Of a stretch of 64,000 nucleotides of DNA, positions 19,743 to 29,621 are shown one piece after another. The notes under the pieces were generated by a model. The model had not been told where the DNA came from. It was given only the letters and a program-made list of their open reading frames with translations, and did not search any database. The DNA lies in contig WRIL01000002.1 of assembly GCA_009782775.1 (NCBI GenBank), positions 1 to 64,000 of the forward strand. The letters are read 5' to 3'. Each line of letters opens with the position of its first letter. Position 1 is the first letter of the stretch. The stretch comes from Desulfovibrionaceae bacterium (GTDB lineage: Bacteria; Desulfobacterota; Desulfovibrionia; Desulfovibrionales; Desulfovibrionaceae). The position numbers were made by a program, and so were the translations under genes.

Positions 19743-21026
19743 TTACAGAAATTCCGCCAGGGCCTCTACGGCCATACGGGTTCCGCCCCGGCGAGGGGCG
19801 AGGTAGTCCTCCAATTTTTGCCGCACCAGGGTTTTGTTCTCCCCTCCATGCAACAGCCGTAGCAGGGCTGGGACGAGTTCTTCGATGGAGTTTATCCGGC
19901 GGACCAGCCCCAGGTCAAAAATTTCTTTTCCAACCCAAGCGAAATTTTGCCAGGAAGGGCCGATACAGGGGATCAGGCCGCAGGCCAAAGGTTCCAGAAA
20001 GTTTTGCCCGCCCAGGGGGGCGAGGCTCCCGCCCACGAAGACGGCGGAGGCTTGGCGGTAGACTTGGTGCAGGTTGCCGAAACTGTCCCAGAGAAGGATT
20101 TGTCCTGGAGGCGGAGCGAGGTTTTGGAGGCTGCCAGCGCGGATGTATGGCAAATTCAGGGCTTGCAGGCGTTTTTCCCAGGCCTCCAGGCGGTGCAGGT
20201 GGCGGGGGGCCAGGGCGATGGCGCATTCGGGGGCTTGGGCCAGGAGTTCCGGTAGGCAGGAGACCAGGAGGGCCTCTTCTTCCTCGCGCACCGAGGCCAG
20301 GGCGATGAGGGAGCCGGGGACCACGGGGGGGGGGGCGTCCTCAAAGCGGATGCGGTCAAATTTGATATTGGGCATGAGGTCGCAGGGAGCGGCTGATCCG
20401 AAGAGGGAACGGAAGCGTTCCTGGTCCGCCGGACTGCTGGCCAGAATGCGCCTGGGGGGCAGATGGCGTAGGAAGGAGCGGAAGGGGTAGTAGGCGCGCA
20501 GGGATTTTTCTGTCAGCCGTCCGTTGAGGATGAGGGTGGGCAGATCGTATTCCCGGCAGGCCAGGAGCAGGCCAGGCCAGAGTTCCGTCTCCAGTAGGGC
20601 CAGGACCGCGGGCGAGGCCGGGCGTTGGGGTCCGAAGACCTGGCGTACGGCCCGGCGCATGATTTGGGGTTCATCTAGGGGCAGATAGGCGGGGAGGAGT
20701 TCCAGAGAGTCGGCCGGGCAATCTTTTTGGGCCTGCCGGAGTATCTCCAGACCCTGGTTGGTCAGGCTGGTGCAGAGCAGGGTGAATTTTGGGCGGGATG
20801 ATTGACGTGCAGCCAACTCCAGAGCCAGTTCGCGGATGAGGTAGGCCTCGCCCCCGGAGGCCCCGTGCAGCCAGAGCCGGCAGGGCGTAGCGGATGCGTG
20901 GCCAGTATGGATGCGTGGCCAGGGTGGAGGCGCAAGGCGTTCAGCGAAGCCTTCTCCCAGGCGGCGGTGTCTGCGCAGCAGGGGTCTGGCAAGCCTCCAG
21001 AGTAGTTGGTACAGGCGCGGCAGCAT
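19743..21026 (-). CDS. waaA: 3-deoxy-D-manno-octulosonic acid transferase
   Basis: WLHGASGGEAYLIREL, CREYDLPTLILNGRLTEKS, VFVGGSLAPLGGQNFLEPLACG. Confidence 0.93.
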   Translation of the reverse strand: MLPRLYQLLWRLARPLLRRHRRLGEGFAERLAPPPWPRIHTGHASATPCRLWLHGASGGEAYLIRELALELAARQSSRPKFTLLCTSLTNQGLEILRQAQKDCPADSLELLPAYLPLDEPQIMRRAVRQVFGPQRPASPAVLALLETELWPGLLLACREYDLPTLILNGRLTEKSLRAYYPFRSFLRHLPPRRILASSPADQERFRSLFGSAAPCDLMPNIKFDRIRFEDAPPPVVPGSLIALASVREEEEALLVSCLPELLAQAPECAIALAPRHLHRLEAWEKRLQALNLPYIRAGSLQNLAPPPGQILLWDSFGNLHQVYRQASAVFVGGSLAPLGGQNFLEPLACGLIPCIGPSWQNFAWVGKEIFDLGLVRRINSIEELVPALLRLLHGGENKTLVRQKLEDYLAPRRGGTRMAVEALAEFL

Positions 21027-21029
21027 GGA

Positions 21030-21983
21030 TCAGGCGCGGCGGGAGGCTAGGCCGAGGTCCAGGAGGCGGCGGAGGAGCTGGTCAAAGGAGATTCCGGCCG
21101 CGAGCGCGGCCTTGGGCAACAGGCTGGCGGTGGTCATGCCAGGCAGGGTGTTGGTTTCCAGGATAAGGAGCCGTTTTTGCGGGGTCAGGATAAAGTCCGT
21201 GCGGCTGTATCCGCAAAGCCCCAGGGCTTGGTGGGCGGCTAGGGCTAGACGGCGGACTTCCATAAGCAGTTCCTCGGGCAGCGGGGCGGGGCAAATCTCT
21301 TCGGCGCCGTCTTGGGAGTATTTGCTCGCGTAGTCAAAGAGTCCTTCGCTGTTGCTCAGGGGACGGATGAGAATGGGGGGCAGGGCCTGGGGAATCTCTG
21401 CGGTTTGTCCGTTTTTTTCCGTCAGTTCTCCGAGCACGGCGCAGGTGAGTTCTATTCCTTGGTGAAATTCTTCGACAAGAATCTCCCCGCCGCCGGCAAA
21501 GAGGCGGTCCAGGGCGTCGGCCAGTTCTTCAGGATCGTTGGCCTTGGCCAGGCGTAGGCTGGAACCGCCGGTATTGTGTTTGAGGATCAAGGGGTAGGAC
21601 AGGGAGGGGGTCCAGCCCGGTCCGGGGCGGTGGCACAGGAAGATCCATTCCGGGGTGGGGAGATCTGTCTGGCGGTAGAGGGTTTTGGTTGCGGCCTTGT
21701 TCAGGGCCAGGAAGGAAGCGGCCGGACCCGAGCCCTGGTAGGGCAGTCCCAAGCGTTCCAGCAGGCTCTGGGGTAGGCCGTCCTCGCCAGGGGCGCCGTG
21801 CAGGTGGATGAAGGCAAAATTTTGTCCCTTGGCCGCGTCTGGAAGGCCGGTAAAATCATGCTGCGGATCGTACAAGCTGATCCGGTGTCCCTGTCTTTCC
21901 AGGGAGGCGGCGATGCCTTTGGCACCGCCTAGGGATACTTCCCGTTCGTCAGACCAGCCGCCGGCGATCAAAAGTATATTCAT
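21030..21983 (-). CDS. ddl: D-alanine--D-alanine ligase
   Basis: MNILLIAGGWSDEREVSLGGAKGIAASL; HLHGAPGEDG; CGYSRTDFIL...LLILETNTLPGMTTASLLPKAALAAG. ATG at 21983 preferred. Confidence 0.94.
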   Translation of the reverse strand: MNILLIAGGWSDEREVSLGGAKGIAASLERQGHRISLYDPQHDFTGLPDAAKGQNFAFIHLHGAPGEDGLPQSLLERLGLPYQGSGPAASFLALNKAATKTLYRQTDLPTPEWIFLCHRPGPGWTPSLSYPLILKHNTGGSSLRLAKANDPEELADALDRLFAGGGEILVEEFHQGIELTCAVLGELTEKNGQTAEIPQALPPILIRPLSNSEGLFDYASKYSQDGAEEICPAPLPEELLMEVRRLALAAHQALGLCGYSRTDFILTPQKRLLILETNTLPGMTTASLLPKAALAAGISFDQLLRRLLDLGLASRRA

Positions 21984-22635
21984 ATAATGGCACTCCAGTG
22001 CGTTCCGAAAGCAGGTTTTCCAAGGTCTGTCCCTGGGCCATGGAGGCGTTGACGGACAGGCGGATGGCTTCCGTGTGTCCGTAACGCCGCAGCAAGTCCT
22101 CGGCGCGTTCTTGCAGGCTGACCACCCGGTCATGGCGCACTCTCTTGTCCGCATAGACCAGGAGCAGGACCGGCAGCATGTTTTCGTTGTCCAGGTCCAA
22201 GTCCCAGGGCCAATATACATGGTGCAGGATCATCTGTCCCACCTTGGGATGAAGTTCTTCCCGCACGATCCAGGCCGCGCCCAGTTGGGCGTGGTTGCCG
22301 CCGAAGCTTATGGTATAGGCCTTTGCGATATCGTGCAGCAGGCTTCCGGCCAGGAGCAGGGCGCGGTTCAGCCCGGATCCCCGCGTCCGCAGGAGTTCCC
22401 CTAGGATTTCCACGATCCGGGCCACCTGGTTGGAGTGAGCCCGGATGTGCGGGGGCATGTCGTACTTATCCCAGAGAGCGGCGCATTCTTCCAGGCTGGG
22501 GGTTTTTATGCCGAGTCCTTCCCATATGGTGAAATCCGGGGAGGCGGTTTTGGGAAAAAGGGCTGGCGCAAAAGGCGGGGCTGGCCCCCGCGCCGAGGAC
22601 TGGTTTTCACGGCCGCGCGGATGCTGTGCGAACAT
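21949..22635 (-). CDS. HD-domain phosphohydrolase
   Basis: HSNQVARI...LLAGSLLHDIAKAYTISFGGNHAQLGAAWIV; overlaps ddl by 35 bp. Confidence 0.85.
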   Translation of the reverse strand: MFAQHPRGRENQSSARGPAPPFAPALFPKTASPDFTIWEGLGIKTPSLEECAALWDKYDMPPHIRAHSNQVARIVEILGELLRTRGSGLNRALLLAGSLLHDIAKAYTISFGGNHAQLGAAWIVREELHPKVGQMILHHVYWPWDLDLDNENMLPVLLLVYADKRVRHDRVVSLQERAEDLLRRYGHTEAIRLSVNASMAQGQTLENLLSERTGVPLYEYTFDRRRLV

Positions 22636-22747
22636 CTTTGGAGCATAGCACGAAGCGGACAGAGGGGGAAGGGGCGGCCGGGGGCATTCCCGCTCTTGCC
22701 CTTGGAGGCGTTCTCAGGGTATGTTGCCAGGCGGATGGAGGTTTGCC

Positions 22748-23881
22748 ATGCAGCGGAAGATATTTGTGCGGCCGGCCGTGGAAGCCTTGGAAGCCTATTC
22801 GCCGGGATTGTCCATAACGGAGATCCGGGAGCGCTACGGAGTGGACCGGGTGGTCAAATTGGCCAGCAATGAAAATCCACTGGGGGTTTCACCCGGAGCG
22901 CTCGCGGCCCTGGAGCGGGCCTTTGGTTCTGTTTTTCGCTATCCCCAGTCAGGGTCGCCGCGCCTGGCCGGGGCCATCGCCGCAAGGCACGGAGTGAGTC
23001 CGGACTGTGTGGTGTTGGGGAACGGCTCGGACGAGATCATTGACCTGCTGATCCGTTGCCTGGCCGAGCCGGGGTGGCACAATGTGGTGACCTTCAAGCC
23101 CTGTTTCAGCATTTACGGTATCCAGAGCGGACTTTGCGGGGTGGAGCTGCGCGCGGCCCCCTTGCGGGAGGATTTTACCTTTGACTGGGAGGCGTTGCTC
23201 GAGCTGGTGGATGAGCGGACCTCCTTGGTGTTTGTGACCAGCCCGGATAATCCTTCCGGCTACTGCCCGCCGGCGCGGGAACTCGCGGCCTTGTCCGCCA
23301 GACTCCCCGAAGGGGCAATACTGGCGCTGGATGAGGCTTACATGGATTTTGCCGCTTACGAGGACGGAGATCCGGAGGCTAGGCTGGCGGAGTATTCCAT
23401 GTTGCCGCGCTTCAAAGAACTGCGCAACATCGTCATTTTGCGCACATTTTCCAAGAGTTACGGGCTGGCCGGCCTGCGCCTAGGTTACGCCATGATGCCC
23501 GAAGACCTGGCCGTTTACCTGAACCGGGCCAGGCTCCCGTTTTCCGTAAATATCCTGGCCGAGGCGGCTGGACTCGCGGCCCTGGAGGATGAGGACTTCC
23601 GCCTAGCCACCATGAAGGCGGTGGAAGAGGGCCGGAAGCAGCTTCAATGGGGGTTGGAGGATTCGGGTTGCCGGGTTTGGCCTTCCCGGGCCAATTTTTT
23701 GATGTTCGCTCCCCCTGTAAAGGCCAAGTTGGGCGGCGCGGATTTGTTCGAAGCCTTGCTTAGGCGAGGGGTGATTGTGCGCGGGCTGAAGGGCTATGAT
23801 CTTCCGGAATTTTTTCGGGTGAGCGTGGGGCGGATGGATGAAAACCTTTTCTTTCTGGATGTCCTGCGGGAGCTTTTGTGA
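22748..23881 (+). CDS. hisC: Histidinol-phosphate aminotransferase
   Basis: VVKLASNENPLGVSPGALAAL; VTSPDNPSGYCPP; RTFSKSYGLAGLRLGYAMM. ATG at 22748. Confidence 0.95.
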   Translation: MQRKIFVRPAVEALEAYSPGLSITEIRERYGVDRVVKLASNENPLGVSPGALAALERAFGSVFRYPQSGSPRLAGAIAARHGVSPDCVVLGNGSDEIIDLLIRCLAEPGWHNVVTFKPCFSIYGIQSGLCGVELRAAPLREDFTFDWEALLELVDERTSLVFVTSPDNPSGYCPPARELAALSARLPEGAILALDEAYMDFAAYEDGDPEARLAEYSMLPRFKELRNIVILRTFSKSYGLAGLRLGYAMMPEDLAVYLNRARLPFSVNILAEAAGLAALEDEDFRLATMKAVEEGRKQLQWGLEDSGCRVWPSRANFLMFAPPVKAKLGGADLFEALLRRGVIVRGLKGYDLPEFFRVSVGRMDENLFFLDVLRELL

Positions 23882-24561
23882 AATTCGGCGTCCCGCCTGT
23901 GCACATAACCCTGGACGGACCGGCCGGGGTGGGCAAGAGCAGTCTGGCCCGCCTGCTGGCGGAGAAGCTGGGCCTGCCTTTTTTGGATACCGGGGCCATG
24001 TTCCGTTGCATTGCCCTGCGCCTGGGAGAAAAAGGACTCGGGCTGGGGGGGGATGCCCTCGCGGGTGAGCTGCATAAATTGGACTTCGCCCTGTCCGGCG
24101 AAGGAGGGACCTTCGTTCTTTTGTGCAACGGCAAGGACCCAGGCCCGGCCATCCGCTCCGAGGCCGTGGGGGTTCTGGCCTCCAGGTTCGCAGCCTTGCC
24201 GGAGGTGCGCGAGTTCACCAGGGGCAAACAGCGGGCTATCGGCGAAGGTTTTTCCCTGGTGGCCGAGGGACGGGATTTGGGAACAGCGGTTTTTCCACGG
24301 GCCAGGGTTAAATTTTTTCTGGAGGCCCGGACGGAGGTGCGGGGCGCCCGCCGTCAAAAGCAGCTTGCGGCCCAGGGTAGCCGGGAAAGGCTGGAGGATT
24401 TGGTGGAACAGATCCGCAGGCGGGATGAACTGGATCGCGGCCGTTCTCTGGCCCCGCTGAAGCCCGCTGAGGACGCGGTGATCATTGATACATCGGATCT
24501 GAGCCTGGAAGAGGTTTTGGAAGAGCTTTTACAGAGGGCGCGCCCGGCCTGCGGGTTATAA
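23878..24561 (+). CDS. cmk: Cytidylate kinase
   Basis: ITLDGPAGVGKSSLARLLAEKLGLPFLDTGAMFR; VAEGRDLGTAVFPRA; GTGA overlap with hisC. Confidence 0.95.
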   Translation: MKFGVPPVHITLDGPAGVGKSSLARLLAEKLGLPFLDTGAMFRCIALRLGEKGLGLGGDALAGELHKLDFALSGEGGTFVLLCNGKDPGPAIRSEAVGVLASRFAALPEVREFTRGKQRAIGEGFSLVAEGRDLGTAVFPRARVKFFLEARTEVRGARRQKQLAAQGSRERLEDLVEQIRRRDELDRGRSLAPLKPAEDAVIIDTSDLSLEEVLEELLQRARPACGL

Positions 24562-27522
24562 TAACCCGTCCAGTAGCCGCATGGCTTCTTCAAATTCGAA
24601 CTGGTTGACCAGGCGTTCCAGGTCGCGCAGATCCTTTTCCGGGAGATCGGCTTTGAGCCCCGCCAGGTTTTCGGCCAGGAAGGCTTGGGCCGAGGCATCG
24701 TCATCTTTCATAAGCGCGTGCAGTTTACGCAGAATATCCTGGTTTTCCGGGGTATCCGTCTCGGAGCCGTCCGCGCCTCCGCGATAGCGGACGCATTCCG
24801 GTGAATCATGGCGGGCCAGCATGTCCTTGAGCAGTTCAACGGTAGTCGCCAGGTCTTCTCCGGCTTTGCGGATGGCCGGTTTGATCTTGAAATAATCCAC
24901 CACTTCGCCGGTCAGGTCCGCTTCCAGCAGGGCGAATTGCTCGGCCAAACCATCGGCACCGATGGAAGCGCATAGGCCTTTCATGGTGTGGGCGATGCGC
25001 CCGGCATCTTTGAGGCGGCCTGCGAACAAGGCTTCTTTCATCTGTTTGCAGTCCCCGGCATGGTCCCGCACAAAGCCCCGAATGGTCATATCCAGGAGAT
25101 TTTTTTTGTTCTCGTAGAGGGCCAGGGCCTTTTTGAAATCCAACCCCGGAAGGGCGGTGGTTTCCAAATCGCAGAAGCTCAGATCCTCGGCCGCGGTCGG
25201 AGGCGCGGGCCGGGGTTCTCCCTCCGCAATCCATGAAGGTTCGGTTGCGCTAGCTTCGGTCTCTACGGGTTCTCCCACATCCATAACCTCCAGGGTGGCG
25301 TCCAGGAGCAGGGAAGGGTTAACCGGTTTGTGGATGATGGAAACAATCCCGTTTTTGGCCATGTCTTCGTGGTCTTTAGTCTGGTCGAAGGCGGTAATCA
25401 GCATGATTTTGGGCTGCACACGCAGATTCATGTGGTGGGCGATGTAGTTGGCCGCTTCCACGCCGTCAATGTCAGGCATGCTCCAGTCCAGATAGATCAC
25501 GCTGTAGGGTTTGCCTTTTTCGTCGGCCATGGAAATAAGCTGATAGGCCTCGCTGGCCGAGGAGGTGGAGTCCGTCTGGAAGGAAAAGCTATTGAGCATG
25601 CCCCCGATGACCTGCCTGGCGGTCTCGTTGTCATCCACCAGCAACACACGCATCCCTTGCAGGCCGGAAGTGGAAAGGCGCGAAGACTGATCTAGATTTT
25701 CCTCCAGGAGGATGGTGAAAGTGACCTTGGTTCCCTGTCCTACGGCGCTTTCCACGTTAATTTCGCCGCCCATCAGTTCCACCAGGTTTTTGACGATCAC
25801 CAACCCCAGCCCGGAGCCGCCATAGCGGCGGGTCATGGAGCCGTCGGCTTGGGTAAAGGGCTTGAACAGCCTGGCAAACTGCTCTTCGGAAATGCCTATG
25901 CCGGTGTCCTGCACCACAAAATGCAAGCCCACGCACGAGCCGGACTCTGGTTTACGGGGCAAGGGCGAACAACTGACCATGATCTCGCCTTTGTCCGTGA
26001 ACTTGATGGCATTGGAGATCAGGTTTGTCAGAATCTGGTTTATGCGAAGAGGATCGCCCTTGAGATATTGAGGCACGCTGGGCGAGATGTAAAAGAGCAT
26101 TTCAATATTTTTTTCTTCAGCCTTGGGGGCCGATATTGCGCTGATGGTATTGAATACGTCATCCAGATGAAAGGCTAGGTTATTGATGCTGAAATTGCCG
26201 GTTTCCAGTTTGGAAAAATCCAGGATGTCATTGATAATGCCCAGAAGGGCGTTGCTGGAGTTGTAAATTTTACTGAGGTAGTTTTTCTGCCGCTCGTCCA
26301 GGTCGGTTTTCAGGGCCATGTAGGCCATACCGATAATGGAGTTTAGCGGGGTACGGATTTCATGGCTCATGTTGGCCATGAATTCGGTCTTGATCCGGTT
26401 GGCCTCGTTCGCTTCCACTCTGCCCGTGTTCAGTAGGTTTTCATGTTCTTCCAGGGCCAGGGCCATCCCTTCGAAGGCCTGTCCAAGCTTTCCAATTTCT
26501 CCGCCTAGGGCCGGGAGGGCGGCGCGCGCGGAAAAATCCCTTTGTCCAAAGGAAAGCGCGGTTGTGGTCATTTTTGCCAGCGGGTGCGCCAGGGTCCGCC
26601 AGCCGATGAACCAGGCCAAGATCATGCCGGCCAGAGCGGCAACGAGGAGGATCAATCCTTTGCTGGCCGCTTGTGTGTAAGCGTTGAAAAGGATGTCATT
26701 AGTTTCCACCACCATCATGAGGTTTAAATAGGGAAGCCCGAGGTATTCCCTGGTCAGGCGCTTGCCGACGAGCAGGCGCTCCTGCCCGTTTCTGTTCAAA
26801 ATCAGGGAAGAATCCGTTTCATTGCCGGGCAGGGAGAGCACAAAATCCCAGCGGTTGTCGCTGAGAAGGGTGCCGGCGGGAAAATAATTTTCCGGGTGGG
26901 AATACAGGCAGAGCCCCTTGTCATCCAGGGCCAGCATGGCGCTATAGGATTGGAAGTCATGATCCACGGGGTCTATATTATGCCCCAGGAGCAGCCCGGC
27001 CACCAGGATGCCTACCAGGTCGTTATTATGGTTGAATACCGGATAGGCGCAGTAGAGGGTGGGGAGCCCAGTGGAATAGCCTAGGGCGAATTCGTTGATT
27101 ACAAAGGATTTTTGTTCCCGTACCTTTTGAATATAGCTTTCGGATTGCAGGTTCATCTTCCTGATGTCCGCATGGGTGGAGGCCACGACCTCGCCCTGGG
27201 CATCCACGATGAAAAGGGCGGTGTAGTACTTGTTTATCAGCAGGGTGTCTTCGAGGATTTGCGCGCAGTGGGGCAGGGCCAGCTCGCGGACTTCCTCCAC
27301 CTGGGCCAGAGTGGCCAGGGTGGTCTGGGTGTGGGTGATCATCCGCTCCACTTGGGAGCTGACCATTTCCACCGATATTTCCGCGTGTTCCTTGAGGCTG
27401 TCACGGATGTAGCGCAAGTTTTGCAGTTCAGCGTACAGGATGGCGCCGAGGGCAGGCAGAAAGGCCGCGAGAATAATGAGACATAAAGTGCGACACACAC
27501 TGCCCCGGAAGAATTTTTTCAT
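24556..27522 (-). CDS. Hybrid sensor histidine kinase (periplasmic sensor, HAMP-like, HK, receiver, Hpt, C-terminal helical region)
   Basis: FMANMSHEIRTPLNSIIGM; HATPase_c GIGISEEQFARLFKPFTQADGSMTRRYGGSGLGL; receiver VIYLDWSMPDIDG; Hpt IAHTMKGLCASIG. Confidence 0.95.
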   Translation of the reverse strand: MKKFFRGSVCRTLCLIILAAFLPALGAILYAELQNLRYIRDSLKEHAEISVEMVSSQVERMITHTQTTLATLAQVEEVRELALPHCAQILEDTLLINKYYTALFIVDAQGEVVASTHADIRKMNLQSESYIQKVREQKSFVINEFALGYSTGLPTLYCAYPVFNHNNDLVGILVAGLLLGHNIDPVDHDFQSYSAMLALDDKGLCLYSHPENYFPAGTLLSDNRWDFVLSLPGNETDSSLILNRNGQERLLVGKRLTREYLGLPYLNLMMVVETNDILFNAYTQAASKGLILLVAALAGMILAWFIGWRTLAHPLAKMTTTALSFGQRDFSARAALPALGGEIGKLGQAFEGMALALEEHENLLNTGRVEANEANRIKTEFMANMSHEIRTPLNSIIGMAYMALKTDLDERQKNYLSKIYNSSNALLGIINDILDFSKLETGNFSINNLAFHLDDVFNTISAISAPKAEEKNIEMLFYISPSVPQYLKGDPLRINQILTNLISNAIKFTDKGEIMVSCSPLPRKPESGSCVGLHFVVQDTGIGISEEQFARLFKPFTQADGSMTRRYGGSGLGLVIVKNLVELMGGEINVESAVGQGTKVTFTILLEENLDQSSRLSTSGLQGMRVLLVDDNETARQVIGGMLNSFSFQTDSTSSASEAYQLISMADEKGKPYSVIYLDWSMPDIDGVEAANYIAHHMNLRVQPKIMLITAFDQTKDHEDMAKNGIVSIIHKPVNPSLLLDATLEVMDVGEPVETEASATEPSWIAEGEPRPAPPTAAEDLSFCDLETTALPGLDFKKALALYENKKNLLDMTIRGFVRDHAGDCKQMKEALFAGRLKDAGRIAHTMKGLCASIGADGLAEQFALLEADLTGEVVDYFKIKPAIRKAGEDLATTVELLKDMLARHDSPECVRYRGGADGSETDTPENQDILRKLHALMKDDDASAQAFLAENLAGLKADLPEKDLRDLERLVNQFEFEEAMRLLDGLL

Positions 27523-27623
27523 GTCATAATCCGCATAAAATAGGCAAAAGGCGAAGGTTACTTTTTATGACAATTTAGTTTACGCCTATTGCGGTGAAAA
27601 AGAAAGGGAAATCCGGCAGGCGC

Positions 27624-29621
27624 TCAGGGTTTTCTCCCCTGGGCATTGACCTGGGCGCGGTAAGCGGCCACGCCATTGCAGATACCCTCGGCCAGGGCCT
27701 GGAGATACTTGTCGTTTTTGAGCCTGGAGGCATCGCCGTCATTGGAGATATAGCCCATTTCCACCAGGATTGAGGGCATACGCGCTCCGGCCAGCACATG
27801 CAGTAGGGCGGAGCGTACCCCGTTGTCCCGCACCGGGAATCCGGCCTGCCGCAATTGGTTCAGGGCGGTCTGGTGCGCCAGGCGGGCCACGTTCAGGGAT
27901 TCTTCTTTTTTGTCGTTCAGGTTCAATTCACTGAGAATGATCTGGGCATAGCTGGTTTCATTAAGAGATATGCCGTTTTCGCGGGCGGCCACCTGGGCGG
28001 CGATGTCGTTGCGGGCCACATCCAGGTAATAGGTCTCCAGTCCGCTCAGGTTTTTGTTGTGGTTGTAGTTGGCATGGAGGGAAATGAAGAGGTCCACGTT
28101 TTTGGCATTGGCTAGGTTGGTGCGGTCGGCCAGCTTCATGAAGGAGTTGCCTTCCCTGGTGTAGAGCACGGCGAAGTCGCGGCGGCGCAACCCTTCGCCC
28201 AGCCTGTGGGCCAGATCCTGGGTCAGGGAGGCTTCGCGCAGGCCGTTGCCCGAGGCGCCGGGATCATGCCCACCGTGGCCGGCGTCCACCATGATGGTTT
28301 TCATGGTCAGCCCCAACTGCGCTGTCATGGCCGGGGCAACGGGGGAGGTAAGGCTTTCTCCGTCGGCCATGGTTTGGGAGGCGCTGATATCCACGCGCAG
28401 GCGGTAGGGGTCTCGCAGGACGGTGACCCTGTAGGAACGCGCCTCCCGGAGGTACAGATCCAGGCGGGTGTTTCCGTCGCCGGCGCTGGTCCTGATCCAG
28501 GCCAGGGGGCCTTCTTTTATGAAGATCTCCGGGGGCAGAGCATCGCCAAGTCCAGCGCCGAAAAGTTCCAGGCGCACACGCCAGGGAAGGGAGCCTTCTG
28601 GCCGCAGGGTGGAGCGCCGGTACTTGGCCCGGCCGGCCAGCCCCAGGGTAAGGGAGATATCTCCCGCATCGCCGGACCATTCCATCCAGGCCAGGGTCGC
28701 GCCTTGGGCCGGTTGAGCGAGGTTTTTGGAGCCGCTCATGCCGGAAATTTTGGCCTGAGGCGTTGCCGGGATTGAGGGGGGAGCCTGCGTTGGGGCCGGG
28801 GTGGAGTCCCGGCCTGAAGAGGCTGGTGGGAGTTGGGTTTGCGTCGGGGAGGGCGGCGTATCCAGAGTCGGCGGCAAGGTCGGTGTGTGAGATTGTTCCG
28901 GGGCCTGAAATCCAGGCGGGATTGGCGGACTTGGGGCGGCAGGCGGCAGGACCGGGGCCTGGGGTTGAGGAGCTGTTTGCGTCGGAGGAAGGATCTCCGC
29001 TTGCTCCGGGGCCTGAAACGGGAGAGACGTTGGAACTTGGGGTTGCGCCGGGGCTTGGGGAGGCGGCTGTATTGGCGCTCGAACCTGCGGTTGGGGCTGG
29101 GGGCCGCGCAGGCGGCCTCTCAGTTCCACGGCTTCCGCGCGCATGCTGCTTTCCGGAAAGGCCATGATGATGCCATCCAGGAGGTCCAAGGCCGTGGTCC
29201 GGGAACGCAACGGCCCAGCCAGGAGCACGGCTTGGTTGAAACGGGCGTTATCCCGCAGGGGGTGGCGGGGGTGTCTTTCGGCCAGGGCGGAATACAGATC
29301 CGCGGCGATCTGGTAATCTCCGGGATTTTTGGAGCGATCTCCCAGCTCTTCCATGGTTCTGGCCCGGTAAAAATGGGCCTCGGCCGCAAAGGCGTTCCCC
29401 TGGTTCTGGATGGAGGAAAAGCGTTTTTCCAGGTTTTCCCATTGATCCCGCCGCATTCCCCGTTGCTTGTCCTGTCCTAGGATTTCAAATTCCATGATGG
29501 CTTGGTACAGGGCTTCTTGCTGTTCGCCGGCCAGCGCCGGAACGCCGGGCAGAAGCCCTAGGCAGAGGCAGAGTGCTCCCAGGAGGAATTTGGAGAAGAG
29601 TTTGGGGAGGAGATTCAGCAT
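27624..29621 (-). CDS. N-acetylmuramoyl-L-alanine amidase with TPR-like N-terminus, Pro/Gln-rich linker and AMIN-like region
   Basis: IMVDAGHGGHDPGASGNGLREASLTQDLAHRL; LYTREGNSFMKLADRTNLANAKNVDLFISLHAN; ILVEMGYISNDGDASRL. Confidence 0.95.
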   Translation of the reverse strand: MLNLLPKLFSKFLLGALCLCLGLLPGVPALAGEQQEALYQAIMEFEILGQDKQRGMRRDQWENLEKRFSSIQNQGNAFAAEAHFYRARTMEELGDRSKNPGDYQIAADLYSALAERHPRHPLRDNARFNQAVLLAGPLRSRTTALDLLDGIIMAFPESSMRAEAVELRGRLRGPQPQPQVRAPIQPPPQAPAQPQVPTSLPFQAPEQAEILPPTQTAPQPQAPVLPPAAPSPPIPPGFQAPEQSHTPTLPPTLDTPPSPTQTQLPPASSGRDSTPAPTQAPPSIPATPQAKISGMSGSKNLAQPAQGATLAWMEWSGDAGDISLTLGLAGRAKYRRSTLRPEGSLPWRVRLELFGAGLGDALPPEIFIKEGPLAWIRTSAGDGNTRLDLYLREARSYRVTVLRDPYRLRVDISASQTMADGESLTSPVAPAMTAQLGLTMKTIMVDAGHGGHDPGASGNGLREASLTQDLAHRLGEGLRRRDFAVLYTREGNSFMKLADRTNLANAKNVDLFISLHANYNHNKNLSGLETYYLDVARNDIAAQVAARENGISLNETSYAQIILSELNLNDKKEESLNVARLAHQTALNQLRQAGFPVRDNGVRSALLHVLAGARMPSILVEMGYISNDGDASRLKNDKYLQALAEGICNGVAAYRAQVNAQGRKP

